Positions 25,686 through 34,923 of a stretch of DNA of 64,000 nucleotides are shown piece by piece; the stretch's first letter is position 1, and every line of letters begins with the position of its first letter. A program made the position numbers and the translations under genes. This stretch comes from Actinocatenispora sera (GTDB lineage Bacteria; Actinomycetota; Actinomycetes; Mycobacteriales; Micromonosporaceae), in NCBI RefSeq assembly GCF_018324685.1, contig NZ_AP023354.1:6220426-6284425 (forward strand), in the 5' to 3' direction. Below the pieces are notes generated by a model, which was not told where the DNA came from, ran no database searches, and worked only from the letters and a program-made list of their open reading frames with translations.

Positions 25686-26420
25686 TCACCAGGACGTGAG
25701 GTCCTCGTACAGCGGTTGCAGCAGGTCGGTCAGGTTGCGGCGGCCGACGACGATCTCCGAGCCGGCCAGGTGCCGGATGGCCGGATCGGGATCCTGCGGC
25801 GGATGGTCGTCGGGCCAGGCGAGCTGCTCGGGATGCTCACCCAGCCAGTAGGCGCGCGCCGAACCGGGAAGCGGGGACGGCACGCGGCCCGTCTCCGGCC
25901 CGGCCGGTACGACGGTCGAGGGCCGAGCGGCGGTCAGCGTCTGCAGCCGGGCCCGCAACCGTTCCCGGCCTCGGCCCCGCCACAGCAGCAGCCGGAACGG
26001 ATCCTCGTCGAAGGACCGCGCCAGGGCGCGCAGCGTCGCGGTCAGGTGCCGGCAGGGCACCGACCACTGCGGGCAGGAGCATTCCTGCACCAGCTCGGTG
26101 GCATCCGGCACCAGCGCCACCCCGACCGTGGCGACCAGCGCCTCGACCTCCGCCGGTACCGTACCGTCGAGCAGCCGCGCCACGACCGCGGCGTCGGCGC
26201 TGAGCGCGCGTTCGATCCCGGCCCACTGCACCGGGGTGAACACCGGGACCTCCACCCACACCTCGTACGGCCGGGCGTGCGAGCCGCGCACCCGGGCGGC
26301 GGCCGAACCGGCGGTCACCTCGACCGCGGACACCCGGTCGGCCGGATAGTGGTCGCCGTCGCCCAGCCCCGCGCGGGCGAGGAACCGGCCGGACCAGTAG
26401 CCGGGCTGCACGCTATTCAC
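25686..26420 (-). CDS. SWIM zinc-finger protein paired with a SNF2 helicase
   Basis: A 244-residue protein with a SWIM zinc finger CSC-PQWSVP-CRH near residues 112-122 (CxCx6CxH), a motif that binds DNA or protein partners. An N-terminal beta-rich part (PYEVWVEVPVF) precedes it. The C-terminal part is acidic and Pro-rich and ends with NLTDLLQPLYEDLTSW. The GTG start at 26418-26420 overlaps the last codons of the SNF2 gene by eight bases, so the two are made together. SWIM plus SNF2 pairs are recurrent in actinobacteria; a role in DNA repair or chromatin-like remodelling is plausible but unproven. Confidence 0.8.
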   Translation of the reverse strand: MNSVQPGYWSGRFLARAGLGDGDHYPADRVSAVEVTAGSAAARVRGSHARPYEVWVEVPVFTPVQWAGIERALSADAAVVARLLDGTVPAEVEALVATVGVALVPDATELVQECSCPQWSVPCRHLTATLRALARSFDEDPFRLLLWRGRGRERLRARLQTLTAARPSTVVPAGPETGRVPSPLPGSARAYWLGEHPEQLAWPDDHPPQDPDPAIRHLAGSEIVVGRRNLTDLLQPLYEDLTSW

Positions 26421-29400
26421 CGACCGCCTCCGCCGACAGCGTGACCAGCTCGTGGAGCGCCTCGGTGGACAGGCCGGCCAGCCAGGCGTCGTCGCTGCCG
26501 ACCGTGGTCCGCGCCAGCGCCCGCTTGCCCTCGATCAGCGCGTCGATGCGTTCCTCGATGGTGCCGACACACACCAGCTTCCGGATCTGGACGTCCTTGC
26601 GCTGGCCGATCCGGAATGCCCGATCGCTGGCCTGCTCCTCGACCGCCGGGTTCCACCAGCGGTCCACGTGGACGACGTGGTTCGCGGCGGTGAGGTTCAG
26701 CCCGGTACCGCCGGCCTTGACCGACAGCAGCATGACGGCCGGCCCGTCGGCCTGCTGGAACCGTTCGACCAGCTCGTCGCGGCGACGCTGGGCGAGCCCG
26801 CCATGCAGGTACGACACGTCGCGCGGCAGCCGGTGCAGCAGGTGCCGGTGCAGCATCGTCCCGAACCGGGCGTACTGCGTGAACACGAGCGCGCGCTCGC
26901 CGTTGGCCACGACGGTGTGCAGGATGTCCTCCAGCCGGGCGAGCTTGCCGGAGCGGCCCGGGAGCGCCGAACCGTCCTGCAGGAAGTGGGCCGGGTGGTT
27001 GCAGATCTGCTTGAGCCGGGTGAGCGTCGCCAGCACCACACCGCGCCGGCGGATCCCCCGGGCGCCCTTCATCCGGTCGAGCATGTCGTCGACCACCGCC
27101 TGGTACAGCGTGGCCTGCTCGGCGGTGAGGTTGCACAGCACGGTCATCTCCGCCTTGTCCGGCAGCTCCGCGGCCACCGCCGGGTCGGTCTTGAGGCGGC
27201 GCAACACGAACGGCCGGATCCGGCGCCGGAACGCCGCCGCGGCCCGGTCGTTGTCGTCCTGCTCGATCGGGACCGCGTAGCGTTCCCGGAACGCCGCGCG
27301 GGACCCGAACAGCCCGGGGTTGGCGAAGTCCAGGATGGCGTGCAGCTCGGTGAGCCGGTTCTCCACCGGGGTACCGGTCAGCGCGATCCGGTGCCGCGCC
27401 GGCAACCGGCGGATGGCGGCCGACTGCCGCGTGCCGCTGTTCTTGATGTACTGGGCCTCGTCGACCACGACGCGCCGCCAGCCGATGTCCCGCAACTGCT
27501 CCACGTCGCGATGCGCCACGCCGTAGGTGGTCACCACCAGGTCGCAGCGCCCGACCGCGTCGGCCAGCGCGCGGCCGCTCAACCGCTGTCCGCCATGGTG
27601 TACGTGGATGGTCAGGTCGGGGGCGAAGCGCTCGGTCTCCCGCTGCCAGTTCCCCACCAACGACATCGGGCAGATCAGCAGGGTGGGTCCGTCGCCGCGC
27701 TCCGCCGCCAGCAGCGCGAGGACCTGCACGGTCTTGCCCAGCCCCATGTCGTCGGCGAGCACCGCACCGATCCCCAACCGCGACATCAGCCCCAACCAGG
27801 CCAGCCCGCGCTGCTGGTAGGGCCGCAGCACCGCCCGGAAGTCCGGCGGGGGTACCAGTTCGTTCCCCGGCCCGGTCTCCGCGCCGGCCAGTACCGTGGC
27901 CAGGGCGCCGTCGGTGTCCACCGTGGCGACCGGCAGCCCGGCCACCTCGGCGTCCGGGTCCACGGCCAGGCGCAGCACCTCGGCGCTCGACATGGTCTCG
28001 CCACCGGCGCGCGCGAGGAACCGCGCGGCGGCGGCGATCTGGTCCGGATCGGCCGGCAGCCACTGGCCGTGCACCCGCACCAACGGCCTCTTCGCCGACG
28101 CGAGCATCCGCATCTCGCCGTCGGTGAGCGGCACCCCGTCGATCGCCGCCCGCCACTGGAACGCCACCACGGAGTCGCGGTCGACCAGCCGCAGGCGGCG
28201 GGCGTCGCGCTCCGCCACCGCCCGGGTGGACAGCGCCAGCCCGAACCGGTGCGGTCGCCGCCACCAGGCCGGCAGCAGCACCCCGTACCCGGCGGCGGAC
28301 AGCTGCGGCGCCACGTCCCGCAGGAACGCGTACGCGTCGCCGCGGTCCAGGATCACCTCGCCGGGCAGGTAGGTACGCAACACGTCGCGCAGGCGCGGGA
28401 AGAACTGGGCCGCCCGTTCGAGCTCGGCGAGCAGCACGTCGGCGGGCCGGTGCACGCTGCGGCGCAACGCCTCCCGGGCCGGGCCGTCCGACCAGACGTC
28501 GGCGGCCAGCACCATCAGCGAGGGCTCGTCGACGGGCTGCAGCAGGAACTCGAGCCGCCAGTCCTCGTCCGCCGCGGATCCGTCCGGGTCGTCGGCCTCG
28601 GGCCCGATCGGCTCGACCAGCCGGAAGCACAGTCGCAACGGCCCGGTACGCGGTTGCCCCGAGCGTCGCCACCGGCCGAGGGCGTCGTCGAGCGCCGCGA
28701 GTTCGTCCGCGTCGGCCTCCCCGATGCGGCCGTCGGCCGCGGTCAGCGCGCGCAGCCAGCGCTCGACCCCGGTCGTGGCGGAGGCCACCAGCGGTGGACG
28801 ATCCCGGGTGGCCGCCCGCACCTCCCGGTCCACCAGGCTGTCGAGCAGGTCGGCCACCAGCTCGGCCGCATCGCGCCCCGCCGGCTCGTGCGGTGTCCAC
28901 TCGGCGCGGCAGGCCGGCGGGCAGCACGCGGTGAGGCGGCGGATCTCGGCCCACGCGGTCGCGTCGGAGACCGGTGCCCAGCGGGCCTCCGGCACCGGCG
29001 CATCGAGCCGCACCGTGGGCAGCACGCGGCCGCGACCGACCATGCGCCAGGCCAGATCGTGTACCAGGATCAGCCACAGCAGGGAGTTCCCGCACGGCAG
29101 CTCGGCCGGGCTGCCGGGCGGCGACTCGGTCGGCAGTACGGCCGAACCGGGTTCGGCCAGCTCACCCAGCAGTTGTGCCGCCTCGTCCGGGTCGAACAGC
29201 AACGCGGGAACGCCGAACCGCAGCAGGCCCTGTTCCACCGACCCGGTCGCTGGCGCGCGCACGCCCCAGGTAGCGAGATCGGGCGACGGCACCGGCAGGC
29301 CACCCTGCACCGGCAGCTGCAGCACCACCCGGCCGTGCCGCGCGCGCGTGGTGAGCCACGCCAGGGACGGGCCGACGGCCGAGAGCAGCTCGGCCAGTAC

Positions 29401-29544
29401 CGGCGCCGAGCACGCGTACGGATGGCTCGGCGCCCCCGGCGCTCCCGCAGCGGTCACCCGCGTACTTTCGGCCAGAAGTCGGGCATCCTCCGCCCACAGC
29501 GCCACCCGGCGATCAGCCGTCCACAGGCCGTGCAGCGCGAGCAC
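26413..29544 (-). CDS. SNF2-family DNA translocase/helicase with long N-terminal domain
   Basis: A 1043-residue protein. Residues 1-540 form an N-terminal region with the conserved SNF2-helicase companion domain (DUF3670-like; LLPAWWRRPHRFGLALST near 410). The helicase core follows: Walker A DDMGLGKT near 600, DEAQ near 696 (VVVDEAQYIKNSG), TGTPVENR near 722, and C-terminal lobe motifs LHGGLAQRRRDELVERF and QASDRAFRIGQ near 975. It should translocate on double-stranded DNA and remodel bound protein. The GTG at 29542-29544 gives a full N-terminus. It is coupled to the SWIM protein downstream. HepA/RapA-like RNA-polymerase recycling is an alternative role. Confidence 0.88.
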   Translation of the reverse strand: MLALHGLWTADRRVALWAEDARLLAESTRVTAAGAPGAPSHPYACSAPVLAELLSAVGPSLAWLTTRARHGRVVLQLPVQGGLPVPSPDLATWGVRAPATGSVEQGLLRFGVPALLFDPDEAAQLLGELAEPGSAVLPTESPPGSPAELPCGNSLLWLILVHDLAWRMVGRGRVLPTVRLDAPVPEARWAPVSDATAWAEIRRLTACCPPACRAEWTPHEPAGRDAAELVADLLDSLVDREVRAATRDRPPLVASATTGVERWLRALTAADGRIGEADADELAALDDALGRWRRSGQPRTGPLRLCFRLVEPIGPEADDPDGSAADEDWRLEFLLQPVDEPSLMVLAADVWSDGPAREALRRSVHRPADVLLAELERAAQFFPRLRDVLRTYLPGEVILDRGDAYAFLRDVAPQLSAAGYGVLLPAWWRRPHRFGLALSTRAVAERDARRLRLVDRDSVVAFQWRAAIDGVPLTDGEMRMLASAKRPLVRVHGQWLPADPDQIAAAARFLARAGGETMSSAEVLRLAVDPDAEVAGLPVATVDTDGALATVLAGAETGPGNELVPPPDFRAVLRPYQQRGLAWLGLMSRLGIGAVLADDMGLGKTVQVLALLAAERGDGPTLLICPMSLVGNWQRETERFAPDLTIHVHHGGQRLSGRALADAVGRCDLVVTTYGVAHRDVEQLRDIGWRRVVVDEAQYIKNSGTRQSAAIRRLPARHRIALTGTPVENRLTELHAILDFANPGLFGSRAAFRERYAVPIEQDDNDRAAAAFRRRIRPFVLRRLKTDPAVAAELPDKAEMTVLCNLTAEQATLYQAVVDDMLDRMKGARGIRRRGVVLATLTRLKQICNHPAHFLQDGSALPGRSGKLARLEDILHTVVANGERALVFTQYARFGTMLHRHLLHRLPRDVSYLHGGLAQRRRDELVERFQQADGPAVMLLSVKAGGTGLNLTAANHVVHVDRWWNPAVEEQASDRAFRIGQRKDVQIRKLVCVGTIEERIDALIEGKRALARTTVGSDDAWLAGLSTEALHELVTLSAEAVGE

Positions 29545-29750
29545 TTCCGGCAGTCCCCTTCCAGCGCGAAGCCCCCCAACCCTAGCCCGGCCCCGCCGAA
29601 TCCCTCACTCCCCGAGGTTCTCGCCGAGCGGCAGGACCACCGTCCGGCACGCCGCCGTCGGGCGGTCAGTGGCCGTGGCGACCGTACTCGTGGCGGATGC
29701 CGTCCGGTCCGATCGACAGCCGTGGCGGTGTCCGGAGGTGGGCGGTGCGG

Positions 29751-30599
29751 TCAGTGGGCGGGGCGGCGGAGGATGAGGTGGGCGAGCTGGGCGAGCTGCC
29801 GGTACGGGTCGGTGGTGCCGAGGCGTTCTTCCACATCGAGCAGCGCCTGCCACTCGGCGGGATCGGTCGGCGGTACCGGGTCCAGCTCGGCCAGGTCGAC
29901 GGCGACCCGCACTCCGTACCACTGCTCCAGTTCGAGGCCGGCCGTCGCGGCCTGCCCGACGAGGGTCTCGAAGGTGTCGGCCCGGGCCTGGCTGCCGATT
30001 TCGTTGACGTAGCGCAGGTCGCGCCCCTCGGCGCGGGCGGCCTCGTGCTCGGCGAGGGTCTCCGCCGCGGCCAGCCAGTCCTGCCGGGCGGCCGGACGCC
30101 ACAACGCCGAGGTCGTCGTACGGGCGGCCACCGCCAGGAAGCCGCCGGGGGCGACGTGGGCGGCGAGTTCGGCCAGCGCGGGTCCGCTGGCCGGCAGGTA
30201 CATCAGCACGCCGAGCAGCAGCACGGCGTCGAAGCGACGGTCGGCCACGACCGGGGCGAGCCGGCCGACCGCCCCGTCGGCCAGGGTCACCCGGTCGCGC
30301 ACCGCGGCCGGCTCGGCGGCGAGCGCCGCGGTGCACGCCGCGCGCATCGCACCGTCGGGCTCGACGGCCAGTACCTGATGACCGGCCCGGGCCAGGCGGA
30401 TCGACTGGGTACCCTGCCCGGCGCCGACGTCCAGGACTCGCTGCGGTGCGGCCGGCAGGTGGCGGTCGAGTTGCCGGCCGATCATCTCCTGCCGGACGAG
30501 ATTGCGTACGTGGTCCCTGCTCTGGAGCCATTCGCTGCGCGCGGGGGCGAACGTGCCGTGCCGGTCGCCGGTTTCCGCCGAGGTCGGGATCGTCGTCAC
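29751..30599 (-). CDS. Class I SAM-dependent methyltransferase (CmoM/SmtA-like)
   Basis: A protein of 282 residues from the chosen GTG at 30597-30599. Motif I VLDVGAGQGTQSIRLA and the acidic end of the second strand (AVEPD) define the AdoMet site. FDAVLLLGVLMYLP is motif II/III, and APGGFLAVAART is the post-motif strand. The N-terminal SEWLQSRDHVRNLVRQE helix before motif I resembles CmoM (SmtA), which methylates the 5-carboxymethoxyuridine of tRNA. Neither start has a strong ribosome site; the alternative is an ATG at 30641. It is convergent with no partner. About 200 gene-free bases separate it from the SNF2 start. Confidence 0.75.
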   Translation of the reverse strand: MTTIPTSAETGDRHGTFAPARSEWLQSRDHVRNLVRQEMIGRQLDRHLPAAPQRVLDVGAGQGTQSIRLARAGHQVLAVEPDGAMRAACTAALAAEPAAVRDRVTLADGAVGRLAPVVADRRFDAVLLLGVLMYLPASGPALAELAAHVAPGGFLAVAARTTTSALWRPAARQDWLAAAETLAEHEAARAEGRDLRYVNEIGSQARADTFETLVGQAATAGLELEQWYGVRVAVDLAELDPVPPTDPAEWQALLDVEERLGTTDPYRQLAQLAHLILRRPAH

Positions 30600-30757
30600 G
30601 GTCCGGGACGCTACCCGTCCCGACGCGAGGTGACCGCGCATCGTGGGACAGCAGACAGCGCGCGCTGCCCGCCGGTCTCCTTTCCCGGCCCGCATCCGTC
30701 AACCGGTGGACGGTCACCGCTTCGGGAGGCCAGGGCCGGGGCGGCGAGCGGGACTGC

Positions 30758-31315
30758 TCAGCGGGTCCGGTAGCGGGCGTAGATCAGCCCGCTGCCGAAG
30801 GCGCGCTGCTCGACCAGGTCGAGATCCAGGCGGACACCGTCGGGGAAGAACCGCTTGCCGCCGCCGACGACGCTCGTGGTGACGAACAGGTGGTACTCGT
30901 CCACCAGGCCGGCCGCGATCGCCTGCGCGGCGAGGTTCGGGCCGTCGATGGTGAGGTCGCGATCGGCCTCGGCCTTCAGCGTGCGCACCGCGTCGGGGTC
31001 GAAGCTGCGCTCGATCCTGGTCTTCGCGCTCGACACCGAAGCCAGCGTGGTGGAGTACACCACCTTCTCCGCGGCCCGCCAGTCCCGCGCGTACTGCCGG
31101 ATGTGCGGCGGCAGGTCGGGCGTGGCCGGCACGGTCTCCCAGTAGACCATCGTCTCGTACATCCGTCGGCCGTAGAGGTACGTGCCGACCGGGCGGAACA
31201 GGTCGTTGATGAAGGTGTGCACCTCCGGATCCTCGGCCCCGACGCCGAGATCACCGTCCGTTGCCTCGACGTAGCCGTCGAGCGAGGTGATCATCGAGTA
31301 GATCAGCTTCGCCAT
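30758..31315 (-). CDS. Dihydrofolate reductase-fold protein (RibD C-terminal type)
   Basis: A 185-residue protein starting MAKLIYSMITSLDGYVEATD, the opening strand and loop of the RibD_C/DHFR-like family. YGRRMYETM near 52 and LTIDGPNLAAQAIAAGLVDEYHLF near 125 are the NADPH-binding landmarks. GGGKRFFPDG and a final LIYARYRTR strand complete the fold. These stand-alone actinobacterial proteins are annotated as dihydrofolate reductase family, but probably reduce other small molecules. AAGGAGAAGC before the ATG at 31315 fixes the start. It is divergent from the SDR at 31501. Confidence 0.85.
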   Translation of the reverse strand: MAKLIYSMITSLDGYVEATDGDLGVGAEDPEVHTFINDLFRPVGTYLYGRRMYETMVYWETVPATPDLPPHIRQYARDWRAAEKVVYSTTLASVSSAKTRIERSFDPDAVRTLKAEADRDLTIDGPNLAAQAIAAGLVDEYHLFVTTSVVGGGKRFFPDGVRLDLDLVEQRAFGSGLIYARYRTR

Positions 31316-31500
31316 GCTTCTCCTTCGCGACCGAGCGTGCCGGCGCGCTGCCGGTTCCGTACATGGTGACGCACGCACGGCCCGGAACTCATCGATCGAC
31401 CGGCCGGCGGACCTACACTCGGCGCGGCAGCGACCACGATCTCCGACGCCCGACCGCTCGCGCGGGCCGTCGTGATCGCCAGCAGTGGAGGCACGACCGG

Positions 31501-32430
31501 ATGACAGGGACCGGCTGGACCGCGGCGGACATTCCCGACCTGACCGACCGCACGTTCGTGGTCACCGGCGCGAACAGCGGCCTGGGTCTGGTCACCGCCC
31601 GGCAGCTGGCCCGCCACGGCGCCCGTGTCGTCCTCGCCGTCCGCGACGAGGGCCGGGGCCGGCAGGCGGCCGCGGACATCACCGCCGCCCATCCGGAGGC
31701 GAGCCTGGAGGTACGGCGACTGAACCTGGCCGACCTGGAGTCCGTCTCGGCGTTCGCCACCGCCCTGCAGGCCGACGGGGTGCGTCCGGACGTGTTGATC
31801 AACAACGCCGGTGTCATGGCGCCACCGCGCGCGGTGAGCCCGCAGGGCCACGAGCTGCAGTTCGCGACCAACCACCTCGGCCACTTCGCGCTCACCGGCC
31901 TGCTGTGGGACTCGCTGCGGCGCGGCACCGACCCGCGGGTGGTGACCGTGACCTCCGACCTGCATCGCGGCAGCCGCATCCACACCGACGACCTGAACGG
32001 TGCGCGCTCGTACTCGGGCTGGAAGTACTACCGGCAGTCGAAGTTCGCCAACGTCGTGTTCGCGCTGGAACTCGACCGCCGCCTGCGCGCCGCGGCAAGT
32101 CCGGTCCGCAGCCTGCTCGCCCACCCCGGATTCGCGGCCACCAACCTCCAGTCCAGCGGACCGACCGGCCTGCTGCGGTTGCTCACCACGCTCGGCCGGC
32201 GGCTGGTCGCCCAGGACGCCGGGACCGGCGCCGAACCCCAGCTGTACGCCGCGACCGCACCAGATGTCCATAGTGGACAGTTTTTCGGTCCGGGCGGCAG
32301 GCGCGAGATGCGCGGGCACCCCACGGTCGTGCGGCCGGATCCGGCCGCCGAGGACCCCGACACCGCGCGCTGGTTGTGGCAGCGGTCGGAGGAGCTGACC
32401 GGCGTGTCCATTCCGATCACCACCCCGTGA
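31501..32430 (+). CDS. Short-chain dehydrogenase/reductase (retinol dehydrogenase-like)
   Basis: A 309-residue classical SDR. Cofactor motif TGANSGLG near 23, RVVLAVRDEGRG for the 2'-phosphate region (suggesting NADP), NNAGVM near 102, a catalytic Ser in VTVTSDLHRGS near 141, and Tyr-xxx-Lys in YYRQSK near 178. The C-terminal QLYAATAPDVHSGQFFGPGG is typical of the WWOX/retinol-dehydrogenase-like actinobacterial subgroup. GGAGG lies 11 bases before the ATG at 31501. The substrate is unknown, probably a hydrophobic alcohol or ketone. Confidence 0.85.
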   Translation: MTGTGWTAADIPDLTDRTFVVTGANSGLGLVTARQLARHGARVVLAVRDEGRGRQAAADITAAHPEASLEVRRLNLADLESVSAFATALQADGVRPDVLINNAGVMAPPRAVSPQGHELQFATNHLGHFALTGLLWDSLRRGTDPRVVTVTSDLHRGSRIHTDDLNGARSYSGWKYYRQSKFANVVFALELDRRLRAAASPVRSLLAHPGFAATNLQSSGPTGLLRLLTTLGRRLVAQDAGTGAEPQLYAATAPDVHSGQFFGPGGRREMRGHPTVVRPDPAAEDPDTARWLWQRSEELTGVSIPITTP

Positions 32431-32673
32431 CGGCAGCAGCGCCGCCGGCCCCGCGGGCGAAGGACCGCGCAGTACGGCGGGCTCAGGTCCTGACGCGGTA
32501 ACGGCACGACGACCGCACCGCGATCATCGGCCCGGCCAGAGCGATGGAGGATCGACTCCCCGTCAGTCGCGACCGGCACCTGGCGGTGAACGTAGCCAAC
32601 CTCGGGCGAGCCGGCACGCTTCGCCGTGGTACGGCGGTTCGCGCGCGATCGCCTCCGGGTGTGATGCGGCGGC

Positions 32674-33471
32674 TCAGGCGGGTGTGAGGCGCCAGTAGCC
32701 GAGCGGGTTGTGGAAGAAGTCGACGGCGTCGTGCCGGTCGTCCGGGTGGTGCTGCAGCAGCCAGCGCGGCGCGTCGGCGGTCGGGCGGAACGCTTCGCCG
32801 TCGGCCATCGTCGCCGCCCGCTCCTCGGTCAGCAGGTACAGCGCCAGGGCGTCCATCAGCGCGACGCACTCGTCGCGCTCGGCGTCGGTGGTCGGCGTGG
32901 CCGTGAGTTCGGCGTCGGGGGCGCCGAGCAGATGCATGCCGCAGCTGTAGAACAGCTCGCCGGTGGAGACCGGCCGCTTGACCGTGGCGGCGTGGAGCAT
33001 GGCGGCCAGCTCCTCGTCCGTCGCGGCGGCAGCCGCGTCATCGGCCAGCGAGAGCCACCGGTCCCGACCGTGCGTGATGGCGCTGCTCTCGTTCTTCACC
33101 GCGGTGGCATCGGAACGCAGCAGCGCCGCGGAGACCGCCAGCGCCGTACGGGAGACGTCCATCAGCACCGGCCGGCGCAGTTCCGGCGGCATCGTGAGCG
33201 CCCGCATGGGCCGGGGCAGCAGGTACGCGACGCTGTCGTGCCGCGCGACCGCCGCCCAGTCGGCGTCGGTGAAGCTTGCCCGGGCGAGACTCGCCTCGAA
33301 CGCCCGGGTCATCCGCGGGTCACGATCCGGTTCGAAATCCTCGTCGTCGAGCGTGAACCCGGCCGCGGCTCCCGCCCCGGCCGCAACCTTCCGCACCGTC
33401 TCGGGGTCCAGGCCGACGCCGAGCACGCAGAGCACCGGACGCGGCAGCAATTGATCGAGTTCAGCAGGCAC
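32674..33471 (-). CDS. DUF4261-like protein of unknown function
   Basis: A 265-residue soluble protein. The C-terminal third, LFYSCGMHLLGAPDAEL followed by an acidic helix CVALMDALALYLL and AFRPTADAPRWLLQHHP, resembles the DUF4261 pattern (a GM..G.PE.E block followed by a helix and a short basic strand). The N-terminal part has LPRPMRALTMPPELRRPVLMD. No catalytic motif is obvious. Several such proteins sit near toxin-immunity or peptide-modification genes; here it is upstream, on the same strand, of nothing evident and follows the LanC-like gene by 64 bases, so the two could be co-transcribed. Function unknown. Confidence 0.55.
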   Translation of the reverse strand: MPAELDQLLPRPVLCVLGVGLDPETVRKVAAGAGAAAGFTLDDEDFEPDRDPRMTRAFEASLARASFTDADWAAVARHDSVAYLLPRPMRALTMPPELRRPVLMDVSRTALAVSAALLRSDATAVKNESSAITHGRDRWLSLADDAAAAATDEELAAMLHAATVKRPVSTGELFYSCGMHLLGAPDAELTATPTTDAERDECVALMDALALYLLTEERAATMADGEAFRPTADAPRWLLQHHPDDRHDAVDFFHNPLGYWRLTPA

Positions 33472-33534
33472 GGCACGAACCGTATCAACCTGGACGCTTC
33501 TGTCACCGCCCGCCCGACGTGTCGGGCCGAACCG

Positions 33535-34785
33535 CTACCTGGGCTGGTCCGGCCAGAGCACGCGGTATCCCGGGTCGCGGTGCGTGTCGATGCGCGCGTA
33601 CCGCAGCAGTTCCCGCACGATGCCGGCGCTGCCCATCGCCCAGCCGGTACGGGGTTCCAGGACGCTCGGCGTCGCGCGGTGTTCGACGTTGGACCAGCGG
33701 CACCCCGCGGCGTCGCGGGTCGCCCGGTCGGCGAGATCGGCGACCAGCACGTCGGCGAAACCGCCGACGTCGCCGTTGTTGCCGGTCTCGTCGACGAGCA
33801 GATCGCACGCCAGCGCGAGCACCCCGGCGGTACCGCAGCAGTGCCCGTTGTTGTCCCAGAAACCCGGGCGCAGCCGCCGAGGCAGGCCGCAGTGCGTCAC
33901 GGTGTACCAGCAGCGGTCGACCAACCGCGCGAACCGCGGCTGGCCGGGCTCGCGTTGCAGCAGGCGGAAGACCTGGGCGTCCCCCGCCGGCCCCTGACAC
34001 CAGCCGAAGTTGTACCGGTCGATGAGCTCGGGCCGGTCGGGCGGATCGGAGTGTGCGACGAGGAAGCCGTCCGGGCCCGCCTCGTCGCGGGACACCACGT
34101 CGTCGGTCGCGGCCAACGCCAGCTCGAGCAGGTCGGACCGGTTGGTGGCGCGGGCCACCGCGGTCAGCGCGGCGGCGACGCCCAACGTGCCGTGGGAGAT
34201 GTGGTGCTGCCGGGCGATGCGCCCCTCCCGCGTTTCCCACTGCACCCCGTGGCGGGTGGGCTCGGCCGTGGCCACAAACGGGGTGACCGCCGCGAGGGCG
34301 AGATCCGGATCGCCCACCGCGAGCGCACCGAGCGCGATGCCGGCGTTGCCGCCCAACAGATCCACCTGCGGCCCCCACCGGTGCCCGTCGAAACGGCGCC
34401 GTACCGTGTCGAGCGCCCGGCGGGCCGCGGCGCCGGCGTCCCGGTCGCCGAGCTGCTCGTGGATGGCGTGTAGCGCGACCGCGATGCCGGTCAGCCCGAA
34501 GTACAGCGAGCTGTTGTCCCAGCCGTCGTCGACGACGGCCACGAGCCCGCGGCCGCCGCGTAGGGCAAGCTCGGCGTAGCGTTCGTCGCCGAAGTGACCG
34601 TTCGCCTCCAGCAGGGTCAGCACGATCCCGGCCGCGCCGCTGTAGAGCATGGGGTCGCTCTCGTCCTGGCTCGGCCGGTTCGGCCACGCCAGCCCGCCGG
34701 TGCTCGGCCGGGCCTGATCGACCAGCCACGACAGGGCATCGGTCGCCAGCTGCTCGGCCCGGCCCTGGAGCACGCTCGACACCAC
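33535..34785 (-). CDS. Orphan LanC-like protein (lanthionine synthetase C family)
   Basis: A 416-residue alpha/alpha-toroid protein. Repeated LLYSGAAGIVL-, GLTGIAVALHAIH-, LLGGNAGIALGAL-, HISHGTLGVAAAL- and GTAGVLALACDLL-type segments are the six-helix-hairpin GxxG repeats of the LanC fold. The zinc-site region is recognisable as GWCQGPAG (near 265) and NGHCCGTAG (near 325), giving Cys and Cys-Cys ligands in place of the common CH pair. LanC enzymes cyclise dehydrated peptides into lanthionine rings, but no LanB/LanM dehydratase or precursor peptide is visible nearby. It may act on glutathione adducts like LanCL proteins or be a relic. GTG start at 34783-34785; no strong ribosome site. Confidence 0.82.
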   Translation of the reverse strand: MVSSVLQGRAEQLATDALSWLVDQARPSTGGLAWPNRPSQDESDPMLYSGAAGIVLTLLEANGHFGDERYAELALRGGRGLVAVVDDGWDNSSLYFGLTGIAVALHAIHEQLGDRDAGAAARRALDTVRRRFDGHRWGPQVDLLGGNAGIALGALAVGDPDLALAAVTPFVATAEPTRHGVQWETREGRIARQHHISHGTLGVAAALTAVARATNRSDLLELALAATDDVVSRDEAGPDGFLVAHSDPPDRPELIDRYNFGWCQGPAGDAQVFRLLQREPGQPRFARLVDRCWYTVTHCGLPRRLRPGFWDNNGHCCGTAGVLALACDLLVDETGNNGDVGGFADVLVADLADRATRDAAGCRWSNVEHRATPSVLEPRTGWAMGSAGIVRELLRYARIDTHRDPGYRVLWPDQPR

Positions 34786-34923
34786 GCCACCATCATCTCA
34801 GTCCGGCCCCGCCGGTGGCCGACCGCCCAGCCGTCACCGGGAGATCGCTCGGCCGTCGTCGTCGCCGTCGGGTACTACCTCGTCACGACCGTCGCGCGCC
34901 TGATGCCTGCCAGCTGACACTGC

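Noticed and set aside
26452-30012. A plus-strand frame of almost 1200 codons opposite the SNF2 gene
   Set aside because: Rich in Arg/Gln/Pro/His repeats and antisense to a complete SNF2 helicase core; not coding.
32267-32281. Palindrome TGTCCA-TAG-TGGACA inside the SDR gene
   Set aside because: It encodes the ordinary VHSGQ stretch and is far from any promoter; likely chance.
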